Origin: DASRLE01 sp963825315
Lineage (GTDB): Bacteria; Verrucomicrobiota; Verrucomicrobiia; Limisphaerales; Palsa-1400
Assembly: GCA_963825315.1 (NCBI GenBank)
Contig: CAWGST010000001.1
Span: 1,612,001-1,676,000, forward strand
DNA: 64,000 nt
Direction of reading: 5' to 3'
Shown piece after piece: positions 15,037-24,590 of the stretch (positions are counted from its first letter, which is position 1; the number at the start of each line of letters is the position of its first letter). The translations under genes were made by a program, and so were the position numbers. The notes beneath the pieces are model-generated. The model saw nothing but the letters and a program-made list of their open reading frames with translations. It was not told the origin of the DNA and made no database searches.

Positions 15037-18000
15037 GGGCTTGGGCGGGTGGCGCTTATGCCCAGCGAGCAAATGATTTCGGGTTCGCGGGTTTCGACAT
15101 CGTCCTTTGCAATGCAGAGCCGGTCCTCCTCTTGTAGCGAGAGGACAAGGGCAACGAGCTTTTCGTCACTGACGCCGGCACGGAGTTCTCGGTTGAGCAA
15201 ATCGCGGGCAGCCTCGGTCAGCGGCGACTCGTAGATTTCGTCAATGGCCTGATGAAGCGGTTTAATGTCGAACAGACTGTCCTTCACATGGGCGGCGTAA
15301 TCCTTGAGCCGCTCATAGACGCGACGGCGCGCACTGGAGGGTTTGCCGAGTTGGCCGCCAGTGGTGATTTGTTCGGTCTGGATGCCGCCGATGGCTTTTT
15401 GTACGAGCGGATGGTGATTGGCCAGGCGCGGGAGCGTGGGTGTGCCGGGTTCGCACGCGGCGGCACGCAAGATTTCGTGCTGGCTCTCGGTGACAGTGCG
15501 CCCTTCTTCATCCACCCAGGCCAGCGCGTCGTTGCCATCCGCGGTGCGGACGTAAACCATGACGCCGGAGGCGGGCTGTGGGCCAGCCGCGCCAGCGGGC
15601 TTGGCCGGAATGGCGGACAGGGCCTTGGTTGAGAAGATGACACCGGGCAGGTCGGGAATGGTCTTTTTGAGCGACGGATCAGCGTCGCAGGCATTTTTCC
15701 AAACCTGGTAAGCCAGCGACGCCAGATCCACTTCGTCATCCGCCGGGTCGTCCAGGATGCCGGATTTTTCCGTGAAAAGATCGCGGATGACGGTGTCGTT
15801 TTTTTCGTCCTCGAAAAAGGTTTCATCCGTGCCGACGACTTCGGCGTTTTCGTGCAGCCGCTGGCGGACGCGCGACCGAAGGCGGATGAGGCGCTCGACG
15901 CCCTCGGCCGGGAGAAACGAGTAACAGAGAATTTCCCCGGCTTTCTGGCCGATACGATCCACACGGCCCGCACGTTGAATGAGGCGGATGATGGCCCACG
16001 GCAAATCGAAGTTCACGACAATGGCGGCGTCCTGGAGGTTTTGACCTTCACTGAGAACGTCGGTGGCGACCAGCACGCGGAGTTCTTCGCCAGGCGAAAC
16101 GTAGTTCGGCGACCCTTTGTCAGACGCCCTGTTGCTCTCGGGGCTAAAACGACGGGCGTAGTCGGATGGATCTTCGGTGTCGCCGGTGACGCCAGCCATC
16201 TGCTCGAGCCCGCGCGCCTGCAACTGGTCCGCAAGGTAGGATACGGTGTCGGCAAATTGGGAGAAGATGACGATTTTCTGGCCAGGATGCTTTTTCGTCA
16301 CGAGTTTGTGGAGTTCGGCCAGCTTGTGATCCTGGTCCGGCTGCCAGTGGCCCGCAAGTTCGAGGATGGAGAAAAGCCGTTGCGCGTCCTGCCGTAGATG
16401 TTGAGCGAGGTCTTCGATAAAGACGTCGGAGCGCAACCAATCAAAATTACGGGCGTGCTCGCTGCGGAGCGTTTGGTAGCCAACTGCTCCGGCTGTGGCA
16501 AAATCCGCCGGGGAATTGGCCGTGATCTCGGTTGGCTTTGCTGCGGCGGGTTCGTCCGCACCGAAGAGGGTGCTGTCGCTGTCGTGATCCTCGGTGCGGG
16601 TATCGAACAACGCGGAATCCTGCGTGCCGATGGGCAGCGGCAGGCCGTTCTCCAGCGCGTGCAAAAAGATATAATTTCGCAGGATGTGGCGGCGCACGGA
16701 AAGGAGGAACGAATGGCCACTGCTTTCCAACCGCTTGAACAGATTGGTCCGGCAGAAGCCGATGAGACGCTTGCCGGCGCGGGAAAGGTTGTCCATCACT
16801 TCGGCTTCGTCCTGTGACGGTGGCACGTCGGGTGCAGGCTTGAGGTAATTGGCCAGGCCGTAGCGGGGCAGATGCAGCATGCGGACGGTGTCAACCACCT
16901 TGTCGGAATAGAGCCGTGCGTATTGGTCGTTCGGGTCGCTGTCACGAATCCGAAAGGTGAGGGTCTTCGGCTGGCGCTTGGGGAAATGAAATCGGCTGCC
17001 GCCTTCAAGGATGAGGAATCGGCGGTCCTCCTTGGCCTTCGCGCGTTCGCAATTGGGACATTTTTCCAGGGTGGGCAGGAGTACCGTGGAGCAAGCCGGG
17101 CATTCGGTGAAGGCATAGTTCCGTTCGACGAAACTGCGCGTGCGGCGAACCATGAACAGGCGCATCAACTCGCGCCAGTCGTCGGCATGTTCGCTTTTCT
17201 CGAAAGCGGAGAGACAATTGACGGCACACTGATGGCGGCGAGTGAATTCGTCCGGACGGCCGTCACAGTCGCGCCGCAGATATTCCTCCGGTCGGATGCC
17301 CACCACGTCGTCTGGATTCATGAACAGACGAAGCTGGTTGGCCAGATCGAGGTAGGCTTTGTTGTAGGGCGTGGCCGAAAGGAGGATGCACTTGCTGGCG
17401 TTGCGCGCCAGATAATCGCGCACCGCCGCCCAGCGACGGCCCTCGCGATTCCGGAAGTTGTGACTTTCGTCAATGATGACGACGCGATAGCGGCGGAGTT
17501 CAGGCAGGCTGTTTTGGGCCTGGGTGACGGAGATGACCTTCGCGATCAATCGGAAGCGGTGAGCGTAGTCTTCCCACATGCCGACGAGATTCTTGGGGCA
17601 AAGGATGAGGGTTTCGAGCGAGCGTGGAGGGTCTTGAAACACGCGGGCAAGTGCAGAAGCCATGAGAGTTTTACCGAGGCCGACGACGTCACCAAGGATG
17701 ACCCCGCCGCGTTTCTCCAGATGTCGGGCCGCGATGCGAACCGCTGCTGATTGAAATTCCAGCAGCGTATCGCGCATGTCTGGCGGGATGGTAAACTCGG
17801 ACAGACCGGCCCGTGCCTCTTCCGCCAAATGGTAGGCCATCTTGACGTAAATATGATAGGGCGGTGGACATTCAGGCCGCGCCCAACTTTCATCAATCAC
17901 TTGGATCAGTTCCTTGGTGATGTCCACGCACCACTTGTCGCTCCATCGGTCATTGAACCATTGTGCAAGTTTGCCGGTGGCGTCATGGTCGAGAACGTCC

Positions 18001-18527
18001 ACGTTGAGTTCACCCTGGTTGGACAGCCCCGCCAGTGTGAGATTGCTGGAGCCGAGAAATCCGGTGATGGGATTATTAGGGTCAGGGCGGAAGCAGAGGT
18101 AAAGCTTGGCATGGAGCGTGTGACGGAGAAAAAGCTTCACCACAACTTTTCCCGCTTTGAGTTGAGCCGAGAGACGGCGAAGGCCGGCTTCGTCAGCATC
18201 CGTTGGCGCGCCGAAAGTAAGCTGTGCGCGAAACTCCTCCGCGAGGCGTCGCTTTAACCGAATTACTGCCTGCTGGCTGATCTGGTCTTCCTTCGGCAAG
18301 AGGCTGTAGGCGAGGCGCAGTTCGTCCTGGGCGAGCCGCTGCATTCCGACAAGAAGACGACATTGCGCACCTTCGCCGCCCGCCCACTTCTCGATAAGAC
18401 CGTCAATTGCCTTCCAGCCGCGCAAATTGAAGTAGCCGACGCAAAAGTCGGCCCGTTCGGACACGACAAGGGTTTGCTCCAGCGCTGGGAGCAAATCTAC
18501 TTCGATGTTGTCAAAGATGCGGGGCAT
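15033..18527 (-). CDS. PLD-domain SNF2-family helicase (defence)
   Basis: 1164 residues. The N-terminal phospholipase-D-like nuclease domain has HAK near 139-141 and GSSNLT at 159-164, one PLD half-site. The SNF2/DEAD-like motor has Walker A GDVVGLGKT (279-287), DESH (353-356), LLSATPYNK (~382), FSQFADTVSYLADQL, and the C-terminal VATDVLSEGQNLQ and QRAGRVDRIGQ motifs. A CPAC/CPNC zinc ribbon lies between the motor halves. First gene of the operon helicase-ORF6N-methylase-DprA-like. DISARM helicase/PLD/methylase sets are the nearest well-known analogue, but drmA and drmB are not adjacent. Confidence 0.9.
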   Translation of the reverse strand: MPRIFDNIEVDLLPALEQTLVVSERADFCVGYFNLRGWKAIDGLIEKWAGGEGAQCRLLVGMQRLAQDELRLAYSLLPKEDQISQQAVIRLKRRLAEEFRAQLTFGAPTDADEAGLRRLSAQLKAGKVVVKLFLRHTLHAKLYLCFRPDPNNPITGFLGSSNLTLAGLSNQGELNVDVLDHDATGKLAQWFNDRWSDKWCVDITKELIQVIDESWARPECPPPYHIYVKMAYHLAEEARAGLSEFTIPPDMRDTLLEFQSAAVRIAARHLEKRGGVILGDVVGLGKTLMASALARVFQDPPRSLETLILCPKNLVGMWEDYAHRFRLIAKVISVTQAQNSLPELRRYRVVIIDESHNFRNREGRRWAAVRDYLARNASKCILLSATPYNKAYLDLANQLRLFMNPDDVVGIRPEEYLRRDCDGRPDEFTRRHQCAVNCLSAFEKSEHADDWRELMRLFMVRRTRSFVERNYAFTECPACSTVLLPTLEKCPNCERAKAKEDRRFLILEGGSRFHFPKRQPKTLTFRIRDSDPNDQYARLYSDKVVDTVRMLHLPRYGLANYLKPAPDVPPSQDEAEVMDNLSRAGKRLIGFCRTNLFKRLESSGHSFLLSVRRHILRNYIFLHALENGLPLPIGTQDSALFDTRTEDHDSDSTLFGADEPAAAKPTEITANSPADFATAGAVGYQTLRSEHARNFDWLRSDVFIEDLAQHLRQDAQRLFSILELAGHWQPDQDHKLAELHKLVTKKHPGQKIVIFSQFADTVSYLADQLQARGLEQMAGVTGDTEDPSDYARRFSPESNRASDKGSPNYVSPGEELRVLVATDVLSEGQNLQDAAIVVNFDLPWAIIRLIQRAGRVDRIGQKAGEILCYSFLPAEGVERLIRLRSRVRQRLHENAEVVGTDETFFEDEKNDTVIRDLFTEKSGILDDPADDEVDLASLAYQVWKNACDADPSLKKTIPDLPGVIFSTKALSAIPAKPAGAAGPQPASGVMVYVRTADGNDALAWVDEEGRTVTESQHEILRAAACEPGTPTLPRLANHHPLVQKAIGGIQTEQITTGGQLGKPSSARRRVYERLKDYAAHVKDSLFDIKPLHQAIDEIYESPLTEAARDLLNRELRAGVSDEKLVALVLSLQEEDRLCIAKDDVETREPEIICSLGISATRPSP

Positions 18528-19285
18528 CGAGTGGAGCGATGATTAGCAGGATTTCACGAATTTGCACCAAAAAACGCGGCTTGGTTGAATTTTCGGAAGA
18601 TCGTGCCAGTCTAACCAATCCAACTCCCTTAACGCTCAAGCCCCAGCAACGTGACGGGCCAAAGGAAAAGGCTTCTGAAAAACGGCCAGTCGGCGCTTCG
18701 GCGGACAGGCGGGTTGGTTCTTCGTAAGTGCCTGATTAACAATGGTTCAAACGTCATTCAGGGTTTTTCGCTGTTTTCAGAGGAATAGAAACGCGGCAAG
18801 TGTCGCCTGGATTCTGGCCTCCACGCCGCCGTTGCCATGAGCGGACGCGGTGGGTGTGATGCCAGGGTGCTACAGGTGCAACAAATAAGCCCAATTGTAG
18901 CACCCTTGTTGCACCCTAAGTCATTGATAATCAACGTTTGTAGCACTGTGGCGGGGGGGTGGGGGGGCAGAATACCTATCTATCAATCTTTCGTTTCTTG
19001 CGATCCTAATCGTAATCCTAATCCTAATCTTAATCCCGGACCTGGAAATCCTGAAATCCGTGGTCAAATTCTTAAAACACCGATGGTCATTAAACCGTCC
19101 AACCAGTCCAACCCGGCTTTATCGTTAATGTAACGGGCTTGTTACGGGTTTGTAACGGCAAATGTTACGGGCTAAGTCGTTGATTATCAACATTTGTTAC
19201 AGTGTTACGGGTTTTCCAGACCTATCATCCATATCTGGCCAAGCTTCGAGCACGATGGGTCTGGCCTTTTGGCCGCCGGTTTCAA
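18528..19285. other. Non-coding region between defence operon and thiE, with repeats
   Basis: No convincing gene. It holds two related copies of a motif TAAGTCATTGATAATCAAC (18918-18936) and TAAGTCGTTGATTATCAAC (19174-19192), each followed by TTTGTA/TTTGTTA, in settings of repeated GTAGCACC or GTTACGGG units; a G-rich run at 18953-18967; and a TAATCC-type hexamer tract at 19001-19037. It should contain the promoter of the minus-strand helicase operon near 18530-18620, not resolved. Confidence 0.5.
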
Positions 19286-19969
19286 CTAAACTGCAAGATG
19301 CCACCTGAATTGCCGGCAGGCTTCGGCGGGGTCGGGGGCGTTGAGGATGGCGGAGACGGCGCAGATGCGCGTCGCTCCGGCTTGGAGCACTTCGCCTATG
19401 TTGCCCAGGTTGATTCCCCCTATGGCAAACCACGGTATCTGGATGTTCGCCGCCGCCCAACGCACATAGTCCAGGGTCACGGGCGCGACGCCCGGCTTGG
19501 TCGGGGTGGAATAGACGGGTCCTACGGCAACATAGGCCGGATGGGCGGCCAGCGCGCGGAGCGCCTGCGCGGGCGCGCATGTGCTAAGGCCGAGCAAAGG
19601 AATCTGTGACCCATCCGCTCCTAATCCTAATCCTAATCCTAATCTCTTTTCAGCAGGAAGCAGTTGGGAGGAATCGCTCCACCCCGCGCCAAAGAAGTCT
19701 TCCTGCCCCAAATGGCAAAGATCAGCGCCGATTTTGCAGGCGATGTCCCAATGATCGTTTATGACCAGCCCAACGCCGGCCCGATGGAGCACGGGCAGGA
19801 TTTCTTCGGCCAGGCGGCACACTTCATCGGCGGTTGCGCCTTTGGCGCGGAGTTGAATCAAATCCGAGCCGCCATCGCACAGTTGCCGGGCGACCGCGGA
19901 GGCCTGGCGCGCCCCGAGCCAGGCGGTGTCAATGAACGTGTAGAGGCGGCATTGCGCCAGCGGCTTCAT
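19286..19969 (-). CDS. thiE: Thiamine-phosphate synthase with in-frame repeat insertion
   Basis: Joins the pyrimidine and thiazole halves of thiamine to give thiamine phosphate. TIM-barrel landmarks: DLIQLRAKGATADEV, LVINDHWDIACKIGADLCHLGQEDF, LGLSTCAPAQ, YVAVGPVYSTPTKPGVAP and WFAIGGINLGNIGEVLQAGA. Between the HLGQEDF region and LLGLST lies an extra low-complexity run RLGLGLGLGADGS encoded by four TTAGGA hexamers. ATG at 19969 (13 bp after the accC stop) is preferred over TTG at 19999. Product ~227 residues. Confidence 0.92.
   Translation of the reverse strand: MKPLAQCRLYTFIDTAWLGARQASAVARQLCDGGSDLIQLRAKGATADEVCRLAEEILPVLHRAGVGLVINDHWDIACKIGADLCHLGQEDFFGAGWSDSSQLLPAEKRLGLGLGLGADGSQIPLLGLSTCAPAQALRALAAHPAYVAVGPVYSTPTKPGVAPVTLDYVRWAAANIQIPWFAIGGINLGNIGEVLQAGATRICAVSAILNAPDPAEACRQFRWHLAV
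19621..19645. repeat. TAATCC hexamer tract inside thiE
   Basis: Four tandem copies of the hexamer TCCTAA (TTAGGA on the coding strand). The same hexamer family appears at 19001-19037, 26046-26063 and 52913-52970. A 6-bp unit keeps the reading frame whatever the copy number. Confidence 0.85.
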
Positions 19970-19982
19970 AAACTGCCAGGCA

Positions 19983-21365
19983 TCAGACCTGTTCCTCAAT
20001 CAATTCACGGCGCGCGCCGCCGAGCAATTGTTCCAGGAAGCCCGTGGTGTAAACGCCGCGGCGAAAATTGGGGTCCTGCATGATGGCTTGCTCGAAGGCG
20101 ATGGTTGTTTTGACCCCGGTAATCATGTACTCGCCCAGAGCACGGCTCATTTTGTCCATGGCTTCGCGGCGGTCTTTGCCGACGGTGATGAGTTTGCCGA
20201 TCATGGAGTCGTAGTTCGGGGGAATGGTGTAGCCGGCATAGACGTGGCTGTCCACACGCGTGCCCCGGCCGCCCGGCGCGTAATACATTTCCACACGGCC
20301 CGGGCAGGGGCGGAAATCATCAAATGGGTCCTCGGCGTTGATGCGGCATTCGATGGCGTGGCCGCGGAGGCGGACATCGCCCTGGGATATGCGCATGGGT
20401 TCGCCCATGGCGATGGTGATTTGCAGCTTAACCATGTCAATGCCGGTGACTTCTTCGGTAATGGGATGCTCGACTTGGATGCGCTTGTTGACCTCGAGGA
20501 AGAAAAAGCTGCCCTGGTCATCAACCAGGAACTCGACCGTCCCGGCGTTGGTGTAATGGGCGGCTTCGGCGATGCGCACGGCGGCCTTGCCCATTTTTTT
20601 GCGGAGGTCTTTGAATTTGCCGTCAATGAGGGGCGATGGAGTTTCCTCGACGAGTTTCTGATTGCGCCGCTGCACGGAACAATCGCGCTCGCCCAAATGG
20701 ATGATGTTGCCCCGTTGATCGCCCAGGATCTGGAATTCGATATGGTGGCAATTCTCGATGTATTTTTCAATGTAAACGGCGGAATTGGCAAAGGCCTTTT
20801 CGGCTTCGTTGCGGGCGGCGTGATACCCCTTGACCAGTGAAACATCGTTGTGCGCGGCCCTCATCCCGCGTCCGCCGCCGCCGGCAATGGCCTTGATCAT
20901 GACCGGGTAGCCGATCCGTTTGGCGGCGGTCAGGGCGTCCTGCTCGTTTTCGACCGGCCCTTCGGAACCGGGGGGAGTCTGGACGCCTGCTTTTTTCGCC
21001 AGGGTGCGGCTGGCCGCCTTGTTTTCCAAAGCATTCATCGCGCGGGAATTAGGCCCGATGAACCGGATGTTGCAGCTTTCGCACACATCGGCAAAGTGGG
21101 CGTTTTCCGACAAAAAGCCGTAGCCGGGATGGATCGCATCCACATCGGCAATTTCAGCCGCGCTGATGATGCGGTCAATGCGCAAATAGCTCTCGCTGCT
21201 GGCTGCTTTGCCGATGCAAATGGCTTCATCGGCCATCTGCACATGCATGGAATTGGCATCAATTTCCGAATACACCGCCACGGTGCGGATATTCATCTCC
21301 TTGCAGGCACGAATGATGCGCACGGCGATTTCGCCGCGATTGGCCACCAGTATCTTTTCAAACAT
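19983..21365 (-). CDS. accC: Acetyl-CoA carboxylase biotin carboxylase subunit
   Basis: ATP-dependent carboxylation of biotin on BCCP, the first step of fatty-acid synthesis. 460 residues, normal length. Motifs: KILVANRGEIAVRIIRACKE at the start, HPGYGFLSENAHFA, the Gly-rich ATP loop KAIAGGGGRGMR, ERDCSVQRRNQKLVEE and the catalytic RIQVEHPITEEVTGID. The residue before RIQVEHP is Lys (EVNKRIQVEH) where MNTR is usual. It follows accB; the short 3' overlap of the accB shifted frame suggests coupled translation. Confidence 0.96.
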   Translation of the reverse strand: MFEKILVANRGEIAVRIIRACKEMNIRTVAVYSEIDANSMHVQMADEAICIGKAASSESYLRIDRIISAAEIADVDAIHPGYGFLSENAHFADVCESCNIRFIGPNSRAMNALENKAASRTLAKKAGVQTPPGSEGPVENEQDALTAAKRIGYPVMIKAIAGGGGRGMRAAHNDVSLVKGYHAARNEAEKAFANSAVYIEKYIENCHHIEFQILGDQRGNIIHLGERDCSVQRRNQKLVEETPSPLIDGKFKDLRKKMGKAAVRIAEAAHYTNAGTVEFLVDDQGSFFFLEVNKRIQVEHPITEEVTGIDMVKLQITIAMGEPMRISQGDVRLRGHAIECRINAEDPFDDFRPCPGRVEMYYAPGGRGTRVDSHVYAGYTIPPNYDSMIGKLITVGKDRREAMDKMSRALGEYMITGVKTTIAFEQAIMQDPNFRRGVYTTGFLEQLLGGARRELIEEQV

Positions 21366-21392
21366 GGGTTATCACCTGCCGCATCGCGCCGG

Positions 21393-21861
21393 CTAGTTTG
21401 GCCGGATGCGAAACATTGGCTGGCCAAACTCGACCGGCTTGGCGTTTTCGACGAGAATATGAGTCACAACCCCTTTGACCTCGGCTTTGATTTCGTTCAT
21501 CACCTTCATCGCCTCGATCAGGCAAACGACCGTTTCGGGCATCACTTCCGCCCCGATTTCCACATAATTCGGGGACTCCGGCGAAGGAGCGCGGTAAAAT
21601 GTGCCGATCATCGGAGATTTGATTTCCAGCAGCGACGGCGAGGCGGCGGCGGCACGGCTCAGGCGCCGCCGCTGGCAATCCAGGCGCCGCAACAGCCAGC
21701 GGCACCGCGTAGGGAATGACACTCGGCTCCTCCACAGGCACAACCCCGCCTGACACGCCTCGCTTGAGCTTGATTTTGAAATCCTGGCGTTCCAGCTCAA
21801 ATTCGGAAAGGGAGTTCTTCCGCATCAGATCAATAATCGCCTTGATATCTTTCAAATCCAT
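21393..21861 (-). CDS. accB: Biotin carboxyl carrier protein, frameshifted
   Basis: Carries biotin for AccC and AccAD. The first frame, from an ATG with GGAGGG seven bases upstream, reads MDLKDIKAIIDLMRKNSLSE and the Pro/Ala linker, then is lost near 21660. The next frame carries SPMIGTFYRAPSPESPNYVE, the biotinylation site EAMKVMNEI and the terminal QPMFRIRPN. One extra T within CCGTGCCGCCGCC accounts for the shift; deleting it gives one protein of ~155 residues. AccB is normally essential, so a sequence error is more likely than true loss. Confidence 0.85.
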
Positions 21862-22081
21862 AAGCCCTCCGTGAGAAGTCTCTTAAATTTGTCGTTTTCC
21901 CAGATATTCATCGAAAAAAAAGGCAGTAGCCGTTCACCGACCCTGCATATTTCGTTGCTTTCAACTGCGCCGAACTTAGGCACATGGATGAATGTCGTCA
22001 AGCTCTAAATAGTCGGCAGTCCAAGGACAAGAAATTGGTCGTTTTTCGCCAAAAAATCCAAAAATCATTTAAACGTTAACG

Positions 22082-23416
22082 TTAATTCTCAGAATTCATG
22101 GCCCAACCCATCAAAAAGAACATTGGCCATGCCAGAGCCGGGATATAAAGATGATACTCAACCATGCTGTGCAAACATAAGCCCATTATCCCAAGCCAAA
22201 CCACAAAGGAACAGCTAAATCCCCGAATGTTCCTGGCACGGTAACGATACAGCCATGACAAATAACCGACAATCATCGCCGTATAAACAACGAAGCCGGG
22301 CACACCCGAATCGCAAGCCTGTTCCAAGTAGTCGTTATGGCAGAGGCGGGCAAAATCATCAGTCGGACGTTTGATTTGCCCGTAAGGCACCGAGAAGGTT
22401 CCCGGACCGGTTCCCAGCACTGGATGTTTGGCCACGATCTCGAGGGCGGCCTGCCAGTAACTAAAACGGGAGACGACGCTGATCTTTTGTTTCTTAAAGG
22501 ACGCCGCGTATCGGACCCCAAAGCCCGTCACGCCGAGGAGGAGCACCCCGCAAATCAAGAATCGCTTCCATTTCATGGAAAGGGTGGAATGCCCCAAGGC
22601 GGCCATGCCCACAACAAGGGCAACCAACCAGCCCGCCTTGGACCCGGACCAATACAAACAAGCCAATCCGCATCCGCCCAGTATGGCCACGAACGCCCAG
22701 CGAATGGCGGTCCGAACTTTTGGGGTGATTTGCCAAAGGAAAACCAGCGCCACCGGCAACAGCAGCACGATACCGCCGGCCAGGGCGTCGGCATTGCAGA
22801 AGGTGGAAAATATCCGGGGGCTGGCAATCCTGTTCAAGTAGGCGGGATTATTTAACAGGCCCGGCGGCAAGTCAGAGGCGTTCTTCATTGAATAGAAGAA
22901 GTGGCGAGTCGCTTCCAATCCTCCAAAATGCTGCTCGAAACCGGCGCGAATGACCCAGCACAAGGCCAGCGCCAATCCCGTCCACAACGGCCAGGGATTC
23001 TTGACACCCTTCAAGGCAAAGCAACCCAGATAAAACAAAACAGCACATGCCACAAAATGTTCCAGAGTCATGGACGTCAGCTTTGGACTGACGCTTTGAG
23101 TCGCGGAAATGAATTGCCACCCCAGCCAGGCCAGCGGAAGTGCCAGCGGCCATTTAAGACTCAGCGTCCGCCAACGAATGGCGGCCAGTCCCGCCACGAT
23201 CAGCGGCAGCATCAACCAGTAGCCCCACTTCACCTGCCACGACTCGAAAACGGCGGCCTGGGCATTTTCCGGCGGCAGCAGGACATTGTCCAAAATGACC
23301 GGATCGCCAAACTTCAATATCGCAACGAAGAAAAAGAGACCAGCCACGACGGCAAAAACCGTGGGGCCGCGCTGGCTTTGCGCGGTTTCTGCAATCCTAT
23401 TTTGAGTGGCGGCCAT
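22082..23416 (-). CDS. O-antigen ligase (Wzy_C/WaaL-type) family membrane protein
   Basis: 444 residues with about ten to twelve hydrophobic helices. The region ALEIVAKHPVLGTGPGTFSV followed by CHNDYLEQACDSGVPGFVV is the Wzy_C signature (conserved GxGxGTF and HNDYLE) for polymerases/ligases of surface polysaccharides. Acts in the inner membrane, joining glycans to lipid A-core or protein; the exact acceptor cannot be told. No other polysaccharide genes are adjacent. The 220 bp to accB hold only the accB leader. Confidence 0.85.
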   Translation of the reverse strand: MAATQNRIAETAQSQRGPTVFAVVAGLFFFVAILKFGDPVILDNVLLPPENAQAAVFESWQVKWGYWLMLPLIVAGLAAIRWRTLSLKWPLALPLAWLGWQFISATQSVSPKLTSMTLEHFVACAVLFYLGCFALKGVKNPWPLWTGLALALCWVIRAGFEQHFGGLEATRHFFYSMKNASDLPPGLLNNPAYLNRIASPRIFSTFCNADALAGGIVLLLPVALVFLWQITPKVRTAIRWAFVAILGGCGLACLYWSGSKAGWLVALVVGMAALGHSTLSMKWKRFLICGVLLLGVTGFGVRYAASFKKQKISVVSRFSYWQAALEIVAKHPVLGTGPGTFSVPYGQIKRPTDDFARLCHNDYLEQACDSGVPGFVVYTAMIVGYLSWLYRYRARNIRGFSCSFVVWLGIMGLCLHSMVEYHLYIPALAWPMFFLMGWAMNSEN

Positions 23417-23517
23417 GGCGGCACAATTCAGGTTTCAAGAGCCTATCAGAATTGATAACCGCGAAATATGCGAAATACGCAGCGGATGACAATTCACACG
23501 GATGTTTTTCATGTTTC

Positions 23518-23935
23518 TCATTTTAGAAATTGCAGCACGGCATTTCGATCAAGCGCGTCGTGGTATTGCTGGTTTCCAAAATCTTTCAGGCAATCATAAC
23601 AAGCAGCGTCGCATTGGTGAGTCACGGAGGATTCACAAAGCGAGCGCGCTGCCGCAATTACTTCATCCCAGCGGTTCACCGACCACTTTTCGGCCTCTCG
23701 CATGAACCTTAAATCCTCCTCGTTTAAACGCGTTGAGCCGCTCGTGATCGCAAAATGGCTCTGCTCTGGTTCGCTCTGGGTGGGCCGCTTGTGCGCGAGC
23801 GCAAAAAGCGACCCCAATCGAAAAACAAACGTATGCAGCCGATCACCAAGTTTTCCGAAAGCTGGAATTTCATTCAGGAAGGCGGCGCTTGCTTGTCGCG
23901 CTGCTTTGGCTTGCAACTCCGGAGACACACAAAAC
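23518..23935 (-). pseudogene. C-terminal fragment of a DUF1998 (DrmB-like) protein
   Basis: About 135 residues. The end, CDAACYDCLKDFGNQQYHDALDRNAVLQFL, contains the paired-cysteine motif CDAACYDCLKDF followed by HDALDR that closes DUF1998 proteins such as DISARM DrmB and related helicase-associated proteins. The motor or N-terminal part is missing: upstream the frame runs into unrelated sequence, and an ORF extending to 24054 is chance. A remnant of a second defence locus is likely. Confidence 0.6.
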
Positions 23936-23940
23936 TGATT

Positions 23941-24036
23941 CGCATGCAATCTGCCACGGCCATATGCACACCTATGCGTTCGTTCAGCGCCTCCTGCTTT
24001 CGGAACAGCTCCCGAAGTTGATCGACTTTCTTCATG
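23941..24036 (-). pseudogene. N-terminal fragment resembling dimeric dUTPase
   Basis: From ATG at 24036 the frame reads MKKVDQLRELFRKQEALNER then IGVHMA, the typical start of the all-alpha dimeric dUTPase/MazG-like proteins; it degenerates after ~30 residues into the DUF1998 fragment. Too short to be functional. Confidence 0.4.
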
Positions 24037-24302
24037 CCCACAAACTTTCACCACGAGAGGAAAGAAGCAAGTTTAAAGAGAATCGCAAACCACGGCCATC
24101 CGAGACATATCGCGCACGTTTTCCGCGCTCAGGTCGGCGCGGCCCCGTTGATGCCGGAGGACGAGACGGTGGACGGGTTGGCGCGACGAGCCCCCCTTCG
24201 CAGAGCTGCGGCGCGGCAAGTCCGTGAAAGGCGCTGGAATCAAATCTGGAAATCGGTTTTTCTGGACATGAAGGGGCGAGAAAATTGACAGTGGACATCT
24301 GA

Positions 24303-24339
24303 CATAAACAGGGCCCGCGCAATCGCAGGTTTTTATTTT
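24303..24339 (-). repeat. TGCGCGGGACCCGTT-type repeat, copy 2
   Basis: Reverse complement reads AAAATAAAAACCTGCG then ATTGCGCGGGCCCTGTTTATG, related to 8573-8610 and 53501-53532. Confidence 0.55.
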
Positions 24340-24380
24340 CGAACATGATGATTTTGCCGGTGCGAAAATAGACGGACTAA

Positions 24381-24447
24381 CCACGGTCTCGAAGGAGAAG
24401 ATGATTTTGGCGGGACGCCCAGAAGAAATTCTAAAGGCTGAAGGCTA
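24381..24447 (+). repeat. 67-bp direct repeat, left copy
   Basis: Identical, as far as compared, to 24872-24938. It begins CCACGGTCTCGAAGGAG and ends AAGGCTGAAGGCTA. The right copy is the insertion target of IS630 copy 2. Confidence 0.85.
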
Positions 24448-24526
24448 AAGGCTAAAGTTGAAACCGGCGAGCAAAAGGCCGAACGAATGGCGCGATGGAG
24501 AAATGCTAAATGCTGAATGTTAAAGG

Positions 24527-24590
24527 ATGAAATTGGCCCGGAAACTGGCCGCTCTCGAATCCGAACTCAAATCCCGCCTGGACGTTCATG
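24527..24590 (+). pseudogene. C-terminal tail of an ORF6N-type protein
   Basis: The frame reads KLARKLAALESELKSRLDVH, matching the LARKLAALEAKYDSQF tail of the intact ORF6N protein at 14470. No ORF6N domain remains upstream. A gene remnant. Confidence 0.45.

Noticed and set aside
15033..18527. Complete DISARM system
   Set aside because: No drmA, drmB or separate drmC next to the helicase and methylase; only a DUF1998 fragment lies 5 kb away.
20028..20840. Plus-strand open frame opposite accC
   Set aside because: Shadow of biotin carboxylase; no family resemblance.
24032..24346. 104-codon minus frame in the remnant region
   Set aside because: It spans the dispersed repeat at 24303-24339 and low-complexity sequence; no protein family features.
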